Part shown: in pieces, positions 29,098-37,765 of the stretch
Layout of the letters: every line of letters begins with the position of its first letter
Numbering within the stretch: position 1 is the first letter of the stretch
Assembly (NCBI RefSeq): GCF_033001325.1
Contig: NZ_CP133111.1
Coordinates: 5,379,001-5,443,000 of the forward strand
Direction: 5' to 3'
Length of the DNA stretch: 64,000 nucleotides
Source of the DNA: Rhodopseudomonas sp. BAL398
GTDB lineage: Bacteria; Pseudomonadota; Alphaproteobacteria; Rhizobiales; Xanthobacteraceae
The notes under the pieces: model-generated
Told to the model about the DNA's origin: nothing
Seen by the model: only the letters and a program-made list of their open reading frames with translations
The model's database searches: none
Program-made: the position numbers and the translations under genes

Positions 29098-30351
29098 TCA
29101 GGGCGCCTCGCGCAGCGGCGCGACGGCGTCGACGCCGGGGCGGCGTCGCGTGGCCAGGTAAGCCAGCCCGACTATTGCGGCGATCAGGCCCGCGGCGGCG
29201 CCGACGCCGATGGCCCAGCGCGGGCCGACATGATCGGCCACAAAGCCGACGATCGGCGCGCCGACCGGGGTGCCGCCGAGCGCGATGGCGAGCAGGATTG
29301 CCACCACCCGGCCGCGCATCGCCGGCTCGGTCGAGAGCTGCACCGTGCTGTTGGCCGTGGTGGTGAAGGTCTGCGCCGCCATTCCGACGATCACCAGCGC
29401 GGCGCCGAACAGCCAGTAATTCGGCATCGTCGCCGCCAGCGCCAGGCCGAGGCCGAACAGCGCGGCCCCGGTGACCAGCAGGCCGATGCCGGGTCGCTCC
29501 CGCCCCGCCGCCAGCAGGGCGCCGGCGACCGAGCCGATCGCCATCATCGAACTCAGCAAGCCATATTGGCTGGCGCCGGCATGAAACACCGTGACCGACA
29601 TCGTCGAGATGAAGATCGCGAAATTGATGCCGAAGGTCCCGATCAGGAAGAACATCACCAGCACGACCTTGAGGTCGTTGCGCCGCCAGAGATAGCGAAA
29701 GCCATCGACGAAGCCGCCGCGGCCACGCCCGGCCTTGTCGCTGCGATATAGCTGATCGCGGCGCAGCAGGCTCAGCGAGCCGAGCACGGCGACGAACGAG
29801 GCGGCGTTGATCAGAAACACCCAGCCGGTGCCGACCGAGGCGATCAACAGGCCGGCGATCGCCGGACCAATCATCCGGGCGGCGTGGAACGAGGTCGAAT
29901 TCAGCGCCACCGCGTTGGACAGATCGGCCTCGCCGACCAGCTCGGAGACGAAAGTCTGGCGCGCGGTGGAATCGAAGGCGGTGACGCAGCCCTGCAGGAA
30001 GGCGAACACATAGACCTGCCACAATTGCACGGCGCCGCTGATCGTAAGTAGTCCGAGGCCAAGCGCGAGCAGGCCCATCGCGCCCTGGGTGGCGAGGAGC
30101 AATTTGCGGCGGTCGAAATGATCCGAGGCAAAGCCGCTGAGCGGCAGCAGCAACAGCAACGGGCCGAATTGCAGCGCCATCACGATGCCGACCGCAGTGG
30201 CGTTGTTGTTGGTCAGCTGGGTCAGCACCAGCCAATCCTGAGCGGTGCGCTGCATCCAGGTTCCGACATTGGAGACGATCGCGCCGCCGGCCCAGATCCG
30301 ATAGTTGTGGCCGCTCAATGAGCGGAAGGAGCCCTTCACCGCGCTCCTCAC
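29098..30351 (-). CDS. MFS transporter
   Basis: A 417-residue protein with about 12 predicted membrane helices and an N-terminus (FRSLSGHNYRIWAGGAIVSN VGTWMQRTAQDWL in outline) typical of the MFS_3/enterobactin-exporter-like (EntS) group of drug and siderophore exporters. The start is a GTG at 30351 that overlaps the stop of the upstream small membrane protein by four bases (GTGA). It is the last gene of a marR-hydrolase-membrane protein-MFS run, suggesting an efflux or detoxification role under MarR control. Confidence 0.88.
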   Translation of the reverse strand: MRSAVKGSFRSLSGHNYRIWAGGAIVSNVGTWMQRTAQDWLVLTQLTNNNATAVGIVMALQFGPLLLLLPLSGFASDHFDRRKLLLATQGAMGLLALGLGLLTISGAVQLWQVYVFAFLQGCVTAFDSTARQTFVSELVGEADLSNAVALNSTSFHAARMIGPAIAGLLIASVGTGWVFLINAASFVAVLGSLSLLRRDQLYRSDKAGRGRGGFVDGFRYLWRRNDLKVVLVMFFLIGTFGINFAIFISTMSVTVFHAGASQYGLLSSMMAIGSVAGALLAAGRERPGIGLLVTGAALFGLGLALAATMPNYWLFGAALVIVGMAAQTFTTTANSTVQLSTEPAMRGRVVAILLAIALGGTPVGAPIVGFVADHVGPRWAIGVGAAAGLIAAIVGLAYLATRRRPGVDAVAPLREAP

Positions 30352-30677
30352 AAGGCCGAGGGGGTGTTGCCGCCGTTGAAGCGCCCGAACCACCACGCCA
30401 GCATCAGGCTGATGGCCAGCGCGCCGGCCGCCGCTGCCATGATCTGATCGCTCGCATGCAGGTCAAAGTCGCCGACCCGGCATAGCAGCACGTAGCTGAG
30501 TGCCAGATTCAAAAATCCCCAGACCACATTGACGATCGCAGATGATCGCCCCTGGCCGCGGGGCTTGGCGAACGGGGTTTGAAACGGTTGGCCGAGCAGG
30601 CCGCTGACGAGATGCGGGATCGCATTGGCGAGGACGGCCCCGCCGAACAGATAGCTGAGATCGTGTTGGCAGGGCAT
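30348..30677 (-). CDS. Small membrane protein of unknown function
   Basis: A 109-residue protein with about three hydrophobic helices (LSYLFGGAVLANAIPHLVSG, VVWGFLNLALSYVLL, AAAGALAISLMLAWWFG). It lies 2 bp after the hydrolase and overlaps the MFS gene by four bases, so it is clearly part of that operon. I do not recognise a named family. Confidence 0.8.
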   Translation of the reverse strand: MPCQHDLSYLFGGAVLANAIPHLVSGLLGQPFQTPFAKPRGQGRSSAIVNVVWGFLNLALSYVLLCRVGDFDLHASDQIMAAAAGALAISLMLAWWFGRFNGGNTPSAL

Positions 30678-30679
30678 GA

Positions 30680-31243
30680 TCAGATCGCTCCTTTTTCAAG
30701 CAGTGCGATGACCTGCGCGGTCGAGCCGGTTTCGCCGAGTCTCGGAAAGATCCGGGTAACGCTGTTGGTGTGGGCGTCGGCGTTGGTATCGGTCATGGCG
30801 TCGGTCGCCAGGGTAACGTTGAAGCCCAGCCCATAGGCCTGGCGGGCGGTGGTTTCGACGCCGATGCTGGTGGAAACGCCGCAGATCACCAGCTGGGTGA
30901 CGCCGCGCGTCCGCAGATGTTGCTCGAGGTCGGTGGCGGTGAAGGCGCCCCAGCTGCGCTTGGTGACGGTGATGTCCGAGGGCTGGGCGTTCAGCTCGGG
31001 TACCAAATCGGCCCATCCGGCCGGCAGATCGCCAAGGCGGCGGCCCTGTTCGGTGCGGCCGGGCGCGGCGCCGGCGACGTTGACCAGCACCACCGGCTGG
31101 CCGCTGCGGCGGAACGCATCGGCCAAAGCGGCGGCGCGTTGCACGATTTCGGCCATCGAGTGGACGCCGGGCAAGGCGACGATGCCGTTCTGCAGATCGA
31201 TAACCACAAGCGCGGTGATCGGATCGAGGGAGGTGAGTGCCAT
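30680..31243 (-). CDS. Isochorismatase-family (cysteine) hydrolase
   Basis: A 187-residue hydrolase. Family motifs: ALVVIDLQNGIVA (catalytic Asp), the KRSWGAF lysine region and LVICGVSTSIGVETTARQAY. The residue at the usual Cys nucleophile position (GxxTxxCV) appears to be Ser/Ile in VSTSIGVE; no Cys is present there, so it may follow the isochorismatase-type mechanism or be diverged. ATG 31243 is in frame. It lies between marR and the small membrane gene. The substrate is unknown. Confidence 0.88.
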   Translation of the reverse strand: MALTSLDPITALVVIDLQNGIVALPGVHSMAEIVQRAAALADAFRRSGQPVVLVNVAGAAPGRTEQGRRLGDLPAGWADLVPELNAQPSDITVTKRSWGAFTATDLEQHLRTRGVTQLVICGVSTSIGVETTARQAYGLGFNVTLATDAMTDTNADAHTNSVTRIFPRLGETGSTAQVIALLEKGAI

Positions 31244-31277
31244 CAGATGGTCCTTTGGGTGACGGGAATTCGACGGG

Positions 31278-31730
31278 TCAGGGGCCGACCAGGCGCTTGA
31301 GCAGGCCGAGGGCGGCGGCGAGCTGGGCCTGTTCGTCGGGCGCCAGATGGGTCTGAATTGCATGCAGCAGCCAATCCTCGCGGGCGGCGCGCCCGGCCTT
31401 GATCCGTTCGCGGCAGGCTGCGGTCAGCGACAGAAGGGTCTGCCGGCCATCACCGGGGTCCGGCGCGCCGCTCACCAGCCCGGCGGCCTCCAGCGCCGCG
31501 ACGGTGGCCCCCATCGATTGCGGACGGACTCCTTCAGCGCGGGCGAGGGTGGTCACCGTCATCGGCCCTTCGCGTTCCAGATGGCCAAGCACCGAGATCT
31601 GCGACCAGGTCAGGTCGCCGATATCGGCCTGTTGGCGCAGCCGCCGCTTCAATTTGCCGATGACGACGCGCAATTCGCCAGCCAGCGCCAATGCGCTTGC
31701 GGCCTCAACATGGTCTGAGGGCTCGATCAT
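31278..31730 (-). CDS. MarR family transcriptional regulator
   Basis: A 150-residue winged-helix repressor. The DNA-binding part is LTWSQISVLGHLEREG PMTVTTLARAEGV (in outline), followed by the wing DPGDGRQTLLSLT. It is the first gene of the operon with the hydrolase, small membrane protein and MFS transporter, which it likely controls. A short TAGC-N9-GCTA inverted repeat at 31741-31757, 10 bp upstream of its ATG, could be the operator (weak). Confidence 0.9.
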   Translation of the reverse strand: MIEPSDHVEAASALALAGELRVVIGKLKRRLRQQADIGDLTWSQISVLGHLEREGPMTVTTLARAEGVRPQSMGATVAALEAAGLVSGAPDPGDGRQTLLSLTAACRERIKAGRAAREDWLLHAIQTHLAPDEQAQLAAALGLLKRLVGP

Positions 31731-31989
31731 GTCCTTCCCATAGCATATGCGAAGCTAAACTACAAAGGAAACCTTCGGATATCGCCGAGCGCATCCCTAT
31801 ATTGTCTAATGTGGCCCGCATCGCGGCGCTTCGCCGCGCTGTCGCCCGATTCGACGGGTTGTTAAGGTGGATCACGACTCGTAAAAGGCCCGCAACGCGG
31901 TCAGCATCGCGTCCGCGCGGCCATGCCCGCCCGATTTATCGGGGGTTCACAATTCTGGGGCTAGATTCTTGATGCGATCGAATTTTGCC

Positions 31990-31995
31990 GGAGGA
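31990..31995 (+). promoter_or_regulatory. Shine-Dalgarno that favours a TTG start
   Basis: GGAGGA at 31990-31995 is spaced six bases before a TTG at 32002. The in-frame ATG at 31972 has no comparable site, and starting there would put a short polar stretch before the signal peptide. Confidence 0.6.
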
Positions 31996-32001
31996 ACAGC
32001 C

Positions 32002-32676
32002 TTGATCAGCCGACGATGGATTGTGCCGCTGGCGCTGGCCGGTTTCGTCATTCAATCCGGCCTGCTGCCGAGCGGACCTGCTCTGGCGCAAGGCGCCTTT
32101 CCGGCGCCATTGCCCAGCCAAATGACCAATGACCCGGCGTTCCCGCCGGTCAACGGCGCGCCCAGCGCATCGTTCGGATCGACCCGCAGCCCATTTCCGG
32201 CCACCGGGGCGGCGCCGATTCCCGGCGCGGGATTTGGCGCGCCGCAGGCCGGCCCGCCGCCCGGCGACGACCAATGCATGAAGGGGTTCATGGTTTTGCG
32301 GCAAGACGCCGAAAAGCGCGGCGCCGCGATCAAGGCCGCCAGCGAGCGGCATGCGCCTCCCGAGGAGGCCTGCAAGCTGATCGGACGGTTCTCGGCGGCC
32401 GAAAGCAAAATGGTCAAATACGTCGAGGCCAACAGCCAGAAATGCGGAATCCCGGCGCAAATCGCCCAGCAACTCCGCACCGGACACAAGAACACCGAGG
32501 CGATGCAGCGCAAGGTCTGCAACGTCGCGCAGCAACAGCAGCAGCGCGGCCCGGCTGGACCGAGCCTGAGCGAATTGCTGGGATCGTCGGCGGCGGTGCC
32601 GGAAGCCAATGTGTCGACCAAACGCGGCGCAGGTACCACCTTCGACACCCTCAACGGCAATGTACTGACGCGATGA
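32002..32676 (+). CDS. Exported Pro/Ala-rich protein of unknown function
   Basis: A 224-residue protein from a TTG start (ISRRWIVPLALAGFVIQSGL follows as a signal peptide, cleaved near ALAQG). After a Pro/Gly/Ala-rich linker, residues about 85-180 form a helical domain with conserved-looking Cys (DDQCMKGF, EEACKLIG, SQKCGIP, RKVCNVA). The C-terminus carries a Gln run. A longer version from ATG 31972 is possible. A periplasmic location is likely. It lies 60 bp upstream of ubiA on the same strand. Confidence 0.72.
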   Translation: MISRRWIVPLALAGFVIQSGLLPSGPALAQGAFPAPLPSQMTNDPAFPPVNGAPSASFGSTRSPFPATGAAPIPGAGFGAPQAGPPPGDDQCMKGFMVLRQDAEKRGAAIKAASERHAPPEEACKLIGRFSAAESKMVKYVEANSQKCGIPAQIAQQLRTGHKNTEAMQRKVCNVAQQQQQRGPAGPSLSELLGSSAAVPEANVSTKRGAGTTFDTLNGNVLTR

Positions 32677-32736
32677 GCCCCCGCGCCGCGTGCCATGAGA
32701 CGTTTGCCATGAGACGATTCTCATGAGCCGCTTGCC

Positions 32737-33672
32737 ATGACCGACGCGGCCACACGCGTCGCGGACGCGCCAACCGGCAATTGGGTCGACACCCACGCGC
32801 CGCTATGGGCGCGGCCCTATTTGCGGCTCGGGCGGTTCGATCGCCCGATCGGCTCCTGGCTGCTGTTGCTGCCGTGCTGGTGGTCGACCGCGCTGGCCGC
32901 CGGCGTTGCCGGCGATATCGGCCAGCTGCCGGGTTTCGCCGCGCTGTTCTTCATCGGCGCCTTCGCGATGCGCGGTGCCGGCTGCACCTGGAACGACATC
33001 ACCGACCGCGATCTCGACGCCATGGTCGAGCGCACCCGGTCGCGGCCGATTCCGGCAGGGCAGGTCAGCGTCAGACAGGCCGCGGCGTTCCTGGTGCTGC
33101 AATCGTTGGTGGGCCTGGTGGTGCTGCTGCAGTTCAACCGCTTTGCGATCGCCACCGGGATCGCGTCGCTGATCATCGTCGCCGCCTATCCGTTCATGAA
33201 ACGGATCACTTATTGGCCGCAGATCGTGCTCGGCCTGGCGTTCTCCTGGGGCGCCTTGATGGGATTCGCGGTGACGTTCGGGCGGATCGACCCTGCGGCG
33301 CTATTGCTCTATGCCGGCTCGATCGCCTGGGTGATCGGCTACGACACCATCTACGCGCATCAGGACAGCGAGGATGATCTGCTGATCGGCATCAAGTCGA
33401 CGGCGCTGTTGTTCGGCGCCCGCACCAGGCCGGCGCTGATCGTGCTGTATGGCCTGGCCGTCGCGCTGATCGGCATGGCGTTGATGCTGGCGCAGGCGCA
33501 TTGGCCGGCATGGCTCGGACTAACGGCCTTCGCTACTCATCTGGCTTGGCAGATTTCACGGCTCGATATCCGCGACACCACGCTGTGCCTGAGGCTGTTC
33601 AAGTCGAACCGCGACGCCGGGCTGATGCTGTCGGCGGGGCTGTTGGTCGACGCGGTACTGAGAGCCGCCTGA
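32737..33672 (+). CDS. ubiA: 4-hydroxybenzoate polyprenyltransferase UbiA
   Basis: A 311-residue integral-membrane prenyltransferase that joins a polyprenyl chain to 4-hydroxybenzoate in ubiquinone synthesis. Both Asp-rich motifs are present: NDITDRDLD at about residues 86-94 and YDTIYAHQDSEDD near 201-213, along with RPIGSWLLLLPC near the N-terminus. The family length is about 300. Confidence 0.97.
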   Translation: MTDAATRVADAPTGNWVDTHAPLWARPYLRLGRFDRPIGSWLLLLPCWWSTALAAGVAGDIGQLPGFAALFFIGAFAMRGAGCTWNDITDRDLDAMVERTRSRPIPAGQVSVRQAAAFLVLQSLVGLVVLLQFNRFAIATGIASLIIVAAYPFMKRITYWPQIVLGLAFSWGALMGFAVTFGRIDPAALLLYAGSIAWVIGYDTIYAHQDSEDDLLIGIKSTALLFGARTRPALIVLYGLAVALIGMALMLAQAHWPAWLGLTAFATHLAWQISRLDIRDTTLCLRLFKSNRDAGLMLSAGLLVDAVLRAA

Positions 33673-33763
33673 GCCAAGCTGCGAGCCGCCGCCCGCCCGC
33701 TCCGCAGCTGTCGGGCAGTCGAATCCGCAGGCACATGCGCTGCAGCCCATCACTATGCGGCCA

Positions 33764-34828
33764 TCAAAGGTCTTTGGTCGTTAGCCATGTACGGACGGCC
33801 TGACTGAGATCCACCTTGCGTTCCAGTGGCAGCCAATGGCCGGCGGGCATGCTCGTAATGGTGAGGTCGGCACAGGCCGCGCGCATCGGGTCGCCCTGAT
33901 GATTTCCGGTGATGGTGCAGATTTGATCATAGTCACCGTTGACGAACAGCACGGGTTGCGACAAGCGGCCGCCATCGGGTGCCTCGCGGGCATAGGCGAT
34001 ATCGGCGCCGTCATTCATGTACCACGCACACGAGGGACGAAAGCCGTGCGCGTTGAATGTCTGCACCAGCACCGCAAAATCCGCCGGTGGCCAGAGATCC
34101 GGGTTGGGGTGGATCGGCGGTGCCCGGTGCGCGGCGCCGAAACGGCCTCCCTTGCGCGTGACCAAAGCATTCGGCGAAACCTTGCCGATCCCGGCAGGGT
34201 CGCCGGGTTGAAAGATTGACGCCAGCGATGCGGCGATGTCTGCGTCGAGGTCGGCGACGGCCGCCTCAAACTGCGTGGTGTAGTAGCGGTAATAGTCCCA
34301 CTGCCCGTCCGGATAGCGATCGGCCGGATAAATCCCGCGGTCTACCAGTGGGACGATCGTGCGCAGCGCATGCCCGCCGGGTTGATACGCCAGCGAGGTC
34401 AGCACGACGCCGCGGCTGCGCTCCGGCGCATGCGCGGCCAGCTGACCGACCACCACCACGCCCCAATCGTGGCCGACCCAGATGGCTGGGTTGCCGCCGA
34501 GATGGTCATGGAGCTCCGTCATGTCGGCGACGATTTCCCTGATCGTGTAGGCCTCGGTGGCGGCAGGCGCGGAAGATCCGCCGAAGCCCCGCAGATCGGG
34601 CGCGACGCAATGCCAGCCCTCGGCGGCGAACGCGTCCATCTGGGCGCGCCACATCAAACCGATGGTCGGCCAGCCGTGGAGGAAGATCATCAACGGTCCG
34701 TCGGCAGGCCCGCTCTCGAGGTAATGCGTTGTGTGTCGAGCCGAGGTGAAAGCGCGCGAGATCAGCGTGGAGGACGACGGCGTCGCCCGCGCTGCGCTCG
34801 AACCGGGCGGTTGAAGTGAGGCTGTCAT
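33764..34828 (-). CDS. Alpha/beta hydrolase, epoxide-hydrolase-like
   Basis: A 354-residue hydrolase. The oxyanion-hole motif HGWP (residues 51-54), the nucleophile elbow GHDWGV with Asp121, a cap region containing YYRYYTTQFE (Tyr residues that can protonate an epoxide), and a C-terminal PAGHWLPLE with the catalytic His fit soluble epoxide hydrolases. The first 25 residues are a Ser/Pro-rich lead without a clear signal peptide. It lies next to an EamA transporter and a divergent LysR regulator, 14 bp from the former, probably one accessory unit. Confidence 0.85.
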   Translation of the reverse strand: MTASLQPPGSSAARATPSSSTLISRAFTSARHTTHYLESGPADGPLMIFLHGWPTIGLMWRAQMDAFAAEGWHCVAPDLRGFGGSSAPAATEAYTIREIVADMTELHDHLGGNPAIWVGHDWGVVVVGQLAAHAPERSRGVVLTSLAYQPGGHALRTIVPLVDRGIYPADRYPDGQWDYYRYYTTQFEAAVADLDADIAASLASIFQPGDPAGIGKVSPNALVTRKGGRFGAAHRAPPIHPNPDLWPPADFAVLVQTFNAHGFRPSCAWYMNDGADIAYAREAPDGGRLSQPVLFVNGDYDQICTITGNHQGDPMRAACADLTITSMPAGHWLPLERKVDLSQAVRTWLTTKDL

Positions 34829-34842
34829 GATCAGAAACTCCG

Positions 34843-35856
34843 TTATCCTCGGATCTTACTCGGAGGTGAAAGCGATCCCTGAGGAGGCTGCGGCTCACCG
34901 CGATCGCGAAGCCGGCTGCCCTTGCTCTGTGCCGCGGTCGGCAGTGTGTCGAGGGTTTTGCGATCAATCATCAGCGCAACGCCCATCAGGGCGACGCCGC
35001 CCGAAACCAGTTTCACGAGGGTCAAAGCTTCGCCAAGCAGCAGCGCGGACAGGCACAGCGCGACCACAGGCGCGGCATAGTTGAAGGTGTTGGCGAGCGT
35101 CGGTGAAACCTGGTTGAGCGCCAGGAACACGGCGTAACCGATCAACGTGCTCGCCACGACAAGAAAGCTCAGCGCGCCCCACGCGACCAGCGGCACGCCC
35201 GCGAGGTGCGTCGCCGTGGCGATACCCGACGCGGTCGTGATCGCACCCAGCACGATGCTTGCCGCGGCCAGTTGCACGGTCAGCCCAATGAAGGGGTCGC
35301 GCGGCAGCGCCAGTCGCGGCGCAAGCAACGACCCGGCCGCCCAAGCCGCCGCCGCGGCGAGCGTGAGCATCGCGCCGATCAGCTGGAAGTCGCGGCCAGT
35401 GGCGGATGTCGAGCCCATCAACACGAGTCCGACGAGGCCGATGGTGACACCAGCCACCTGGCGGCGCGTCAATGGCCGATGAAATAAGCCCCATGCAAAA
35501 AGGGCCAGGAAGAGCGGGGCGGACGAGCCGAACACTGCGGCCACCCCGGCCGGCAGAAAATGCGTGCCCCAGATTGCCAGCGCCTGGCCGGCCACCAGCA
35601 TCGTGACGCCGAGCACCGCTGCGCCACCCAGTTCTTGCAACGACACCGGCGACCGCCGCCAGCGTCTGAGCGCGAAGGGAAGCAGGATCAGCGTCGCAAT
35701 CGAGAAGCGAAGCGTCGCGACCATCAGTGGATGCAGGGTGTCTCCGGCGACCTTGAAGGCCAGGAAATTGGCGCCGTTGTAGAACCATTGATAGCCGACC
35801 GCGGCGGCGACCAGCCCAGGATGCTTACTCCAGTCGGTCTCTGTTGTGGCCGCCAC
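34843..35856 (-). CDS. EamA/DMT-family membrane transporter
   Basis: A 337-residue protein with ten predicted membrane helices in two EamA repeats (first about 15-140, second about 155-295). Typical elements are the WGTHFLPAG and ALSFLVVASTLIGYAVFLAL segments. The C-terminal 35 residues are a charged, disordered tail. EamA proteins export amino acids or small metabolites. It is divergent from the LysR gene, which may regulate it. Confidence 0.88.
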   Translation of the reverse strand: MAATTETDWSKHPGLVAAAVGYQWFYNGANFLAFKVAGDTLHPLMVATLRFSIATLILLPFALRRWRRSPVSLQELGGAAVLGVTMLVAGQALAIWGTHFLPAGVAAVFGSSAPLFLALFAWGLFHRPLTRRQVAGVTIGLVGLVLMGSTSATGRDFQLIGAMLTLAAAAAWAAGSLLAPRLALPRDPFIGLTVQLAAASIVLGAITTASGIATATHLAGVPLVAWGALSFLVVASTLIGYAVFLALNQVSPTLANTFNYAAPVVALCLSALLLGEALTLVKLVSGGVALMGVALMIDRKTLDTLPTAAQSKGSRLRDRGEPQPPQGSLSPPSKIRG

Positions 35857-35980
35857 GTCATGCTCCCGTCAGCTGAGCTGGAAACGCGGCTCGGACCAAA
35901 TCGGTCGCCTTTTTTATGATGACGATGTAGCATCACCTGTGGCAGAAATTGCATCAAGCGACCTCAACCCGAGGCGGCAC

Positions 35981-36859
35981 GTGGAACTCAAGGATCTCCG
36001 TTGTTTCATCGCGGTAGCGGAGTCAGGCGGATTCCGCAGTGCTTCTCGGCGGCTCGGGGTTGAACAGTCGATCGTCAGTCGGCGGGTCGCGTCCCTGAAG
36101 GATGAAATCGGTGTTTCGCTGGTCGAACGCGGCCGCAGCGGGATCCGGCTGACCGCGGCCGGCGGACGTTTTCTCGACCAGGTGCGGATCTCGCTGTCCC
36201 AGCTGGACGTGGCGGTCTCGGGCGCACAAGCGGCGGGCGAGGCGGCTGCCGGCCGCGTCAGGATCGGGATCACCGGGTCTATCGCTTCAGGGTTCGTTCG
36301 TGAACTGATTGCCGCGTGGCGCAACGAGCATCCCGACGTCGCCATCGACCTGGTCGAAGGGGCCCCCAATGAGCACGTCGCAGCGCTGCTCGCTCATGAG
36401 CTCGATCTCACCTTCCAGTTGAGTTCGGTCGGCCATGAGGGTCTCGATGCCGAGCAACTATGGGTCGACCGCGTCTTCGCCGCCGTCCCGGCCGATAGTT
36501 CGTATGCGGGTCACACTCACTTCAGGATCGCCCAGCTCTCCGATGCTAATTTCATTGTGAGCACGCGCAATTCAGGGCCTGACATTCGCGACTTTCTGAC
36601 GACCCGGCTTTACCAGCTCGGCAACAGTCCGACGATCCGGATGATCGATGTCGGTCGCGAAGCGCTGATGCATTGCGTCGGCCTGGGTATCGGTGTGACG
36701 ATCACCACGAGCGCCGACGCGGCGATCGGTTATCCGGGCGTCAACTTCGCAGAAATTCTCGACGAGCGCCTGCCGTTCAGCGCGATCTGGTCGCCCCGCA
36801 ACGACAATCCGGCGTTGCGACGGTTCCTGAGCGCCGCTCGGATACGCTCCCGCAGTTAA
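35981..36859 (+). CDS. LysR family transcriptional regulator
   Basis: A 292-residue regulator with the N-terminal winged HTH (LKDLRCFIAVAESGGFRSAS, then RRLGVEQSIVSRRVASLKDE) and a C-terminal periplasmic-binding-protein-like effector domain. The GTG at 35981 with GAGG 6 bp upstream gives the family start; upstream in-frame starts overlap the divergent EamA gene. The arrangement with EamA is typical of LysR-regulated neighbours. Confidence 0.92.
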   Translation: MELKDLRCFIAVAESGGFRSASRRLGVEQSIVSRRVASLKDEIGVSLVERGRSGIRLTAAGGRFLDQVRISLSQLDVAVSGAQAAGEAAAGRVRIGITGSIASGFVRELIAAWRNEHPDVAIDLVEGAPNEHVAALLAHELDLTFQLSSVGHEGLDAEQLWVDRVFAAVPADSSYAGHTHFRIAQLSDANFIVSTRNSGPDIRDFLTTRLYQLGNSPTIRMIDVGREALMHCVGLGIGVTITTSADAAIGYPGVNFAEILDERLPFSAIWSPRNDNPALRRFLSAARIRSRS

Positions 36860-36942
36860 GCGCCAGCATCCCTGAGAAGGAACTTCTGTCGACCCTATGA
36901 GGGCGCCTCATCCGGCTGTGACTGGGCAGCCGTGGCGCTTGC

Positions 36943-37470
36943 CTAATCCCGCGCGATGATCTCGCGCTCGCCCTGATAGTTGCCGGGCGCATTGAGCAAG
37001 GCCCCGGGGCGGCGTCGCACCAGGAATTTCGGCCGTCGCGTCTTGATGACGTTGTGGCGGCGGCGGCGTTGCGCCGGCTCGCGGGATTTGTCTTCCGGCA
37101 GTTGCGGCAGCGCGAAGATCTCGCACCATGATTGCCACGCGGTGTCGATCTCGTCGGCATCGGCGCTGACGCACAGCGGGATCGACAGCGCCGGATCGCG
37201 ATGCACCAGCACCAGCATCCGGGCGTCGTCGAGCCCGCGCGACGCGACGCCGAGGAAGTCGCTGACGCGGACGTTGACCGCCATCCGCATGCCGGCAACC
37301 TGGCGGCGTAGCACCACCCGTTCACGATGCAATTCGACTTGCCGGATGCCGCCGTCGGCGCGCGCGTCCTGCGCGTCGAAACGGACCGGGAGTGAGAGGG
37401 GGTCGAGTCGCAATGCGCGACTCGACCCCGCGGGATAGGCCCCGCTTGTTGCTGCTGTTTGACGCCTCAC
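36943..37470 (-). CDS. Conserved alphaproteobacterial protein (DUF6101-like)
   Basis: A 175-residue basic protein. It starts MRRQTAATSGAYPAGSSRAL, followed by a beta-rich core (LDPLSLPVRFDAQDARADGG, then the VELHRERVVLRR strand and VNVRVSDFLGVASR), and ends with a very basic stretch (QRRRRHNVIKTRRPKFLVRR). From memory it resembles DUF6101 of Bradyrhizobium, but I cannot confirm this. No signal peptide; the function is unknown. Confidence 0.75.
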   Translation of the reverse strand: MRRQTAATSGAYPAGSSRALRLDPLSLPVRFDAQDARADGGIRQVELHRERVVLRRQVAGMRMAVNVRVSDFLGVASRGLDDARMLVLVHRDPALSIPLCVSADADEIDTAWQSWCEIFALPQLPEDKSREPAQRRRRHNVIKTRRPKFLVRRRPGALLNAPGNYQGEREIIARD

Positions 37471-37557
37471 GGCTTTGTTCTCCCCGCCGGGTTTATGGCC
37501 CCGGTCGTTGCCTGAGAACTTGCCAGAGCGGCGTCCGAAATCGCTTAAAAAGCCTGG

Positions 37558-37722
37558 TTAATCGACTCTCACCGGCGCTGCTTCGCTGCGCATGATTGAC
37601 AGATCCTTGGCCGACATGATTGACGAGGTGTTGCGCGATTGCGGATAATCTTTCGCGGCAATGCCGCTTCCACGGTTGAAGTCCGCGCCCAATAGGCACA
37701 TCTGATAGGGCACAACTCTCAT
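37558..37722 (-). CDS. Possible small protein (54 aa)
   Basis: A short frame starting MRVVPYQMCLLGADFNRG, with a GAGG Shine-Dalgarno (37731-37734) eight bases before the ATG. It lies in the gap between the DUF6101-like gene and PmbA, on the minus strand. The composition is unremarkable and I know no homologue. It may be a real small protein or chance; confidence is low. Confidence 0.3.
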   Translation of the reverse strand: MRVVPYQMCLLGADFNRGSGIAAKDYPQSRNTSSIMSAKDLSIMRSEAAPVRVD

Positions 37723-37765
37723 TGCGGCCGCCTCGGCGCTGCCTTCAATTTTCGGGATTTCATTT

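Noticed and set aside
29053-29751. Plus-strand frame antisense to the MFS gene
   Set aside because: Arg/Asp/Gln-rich shadow of a membrane protein gene.
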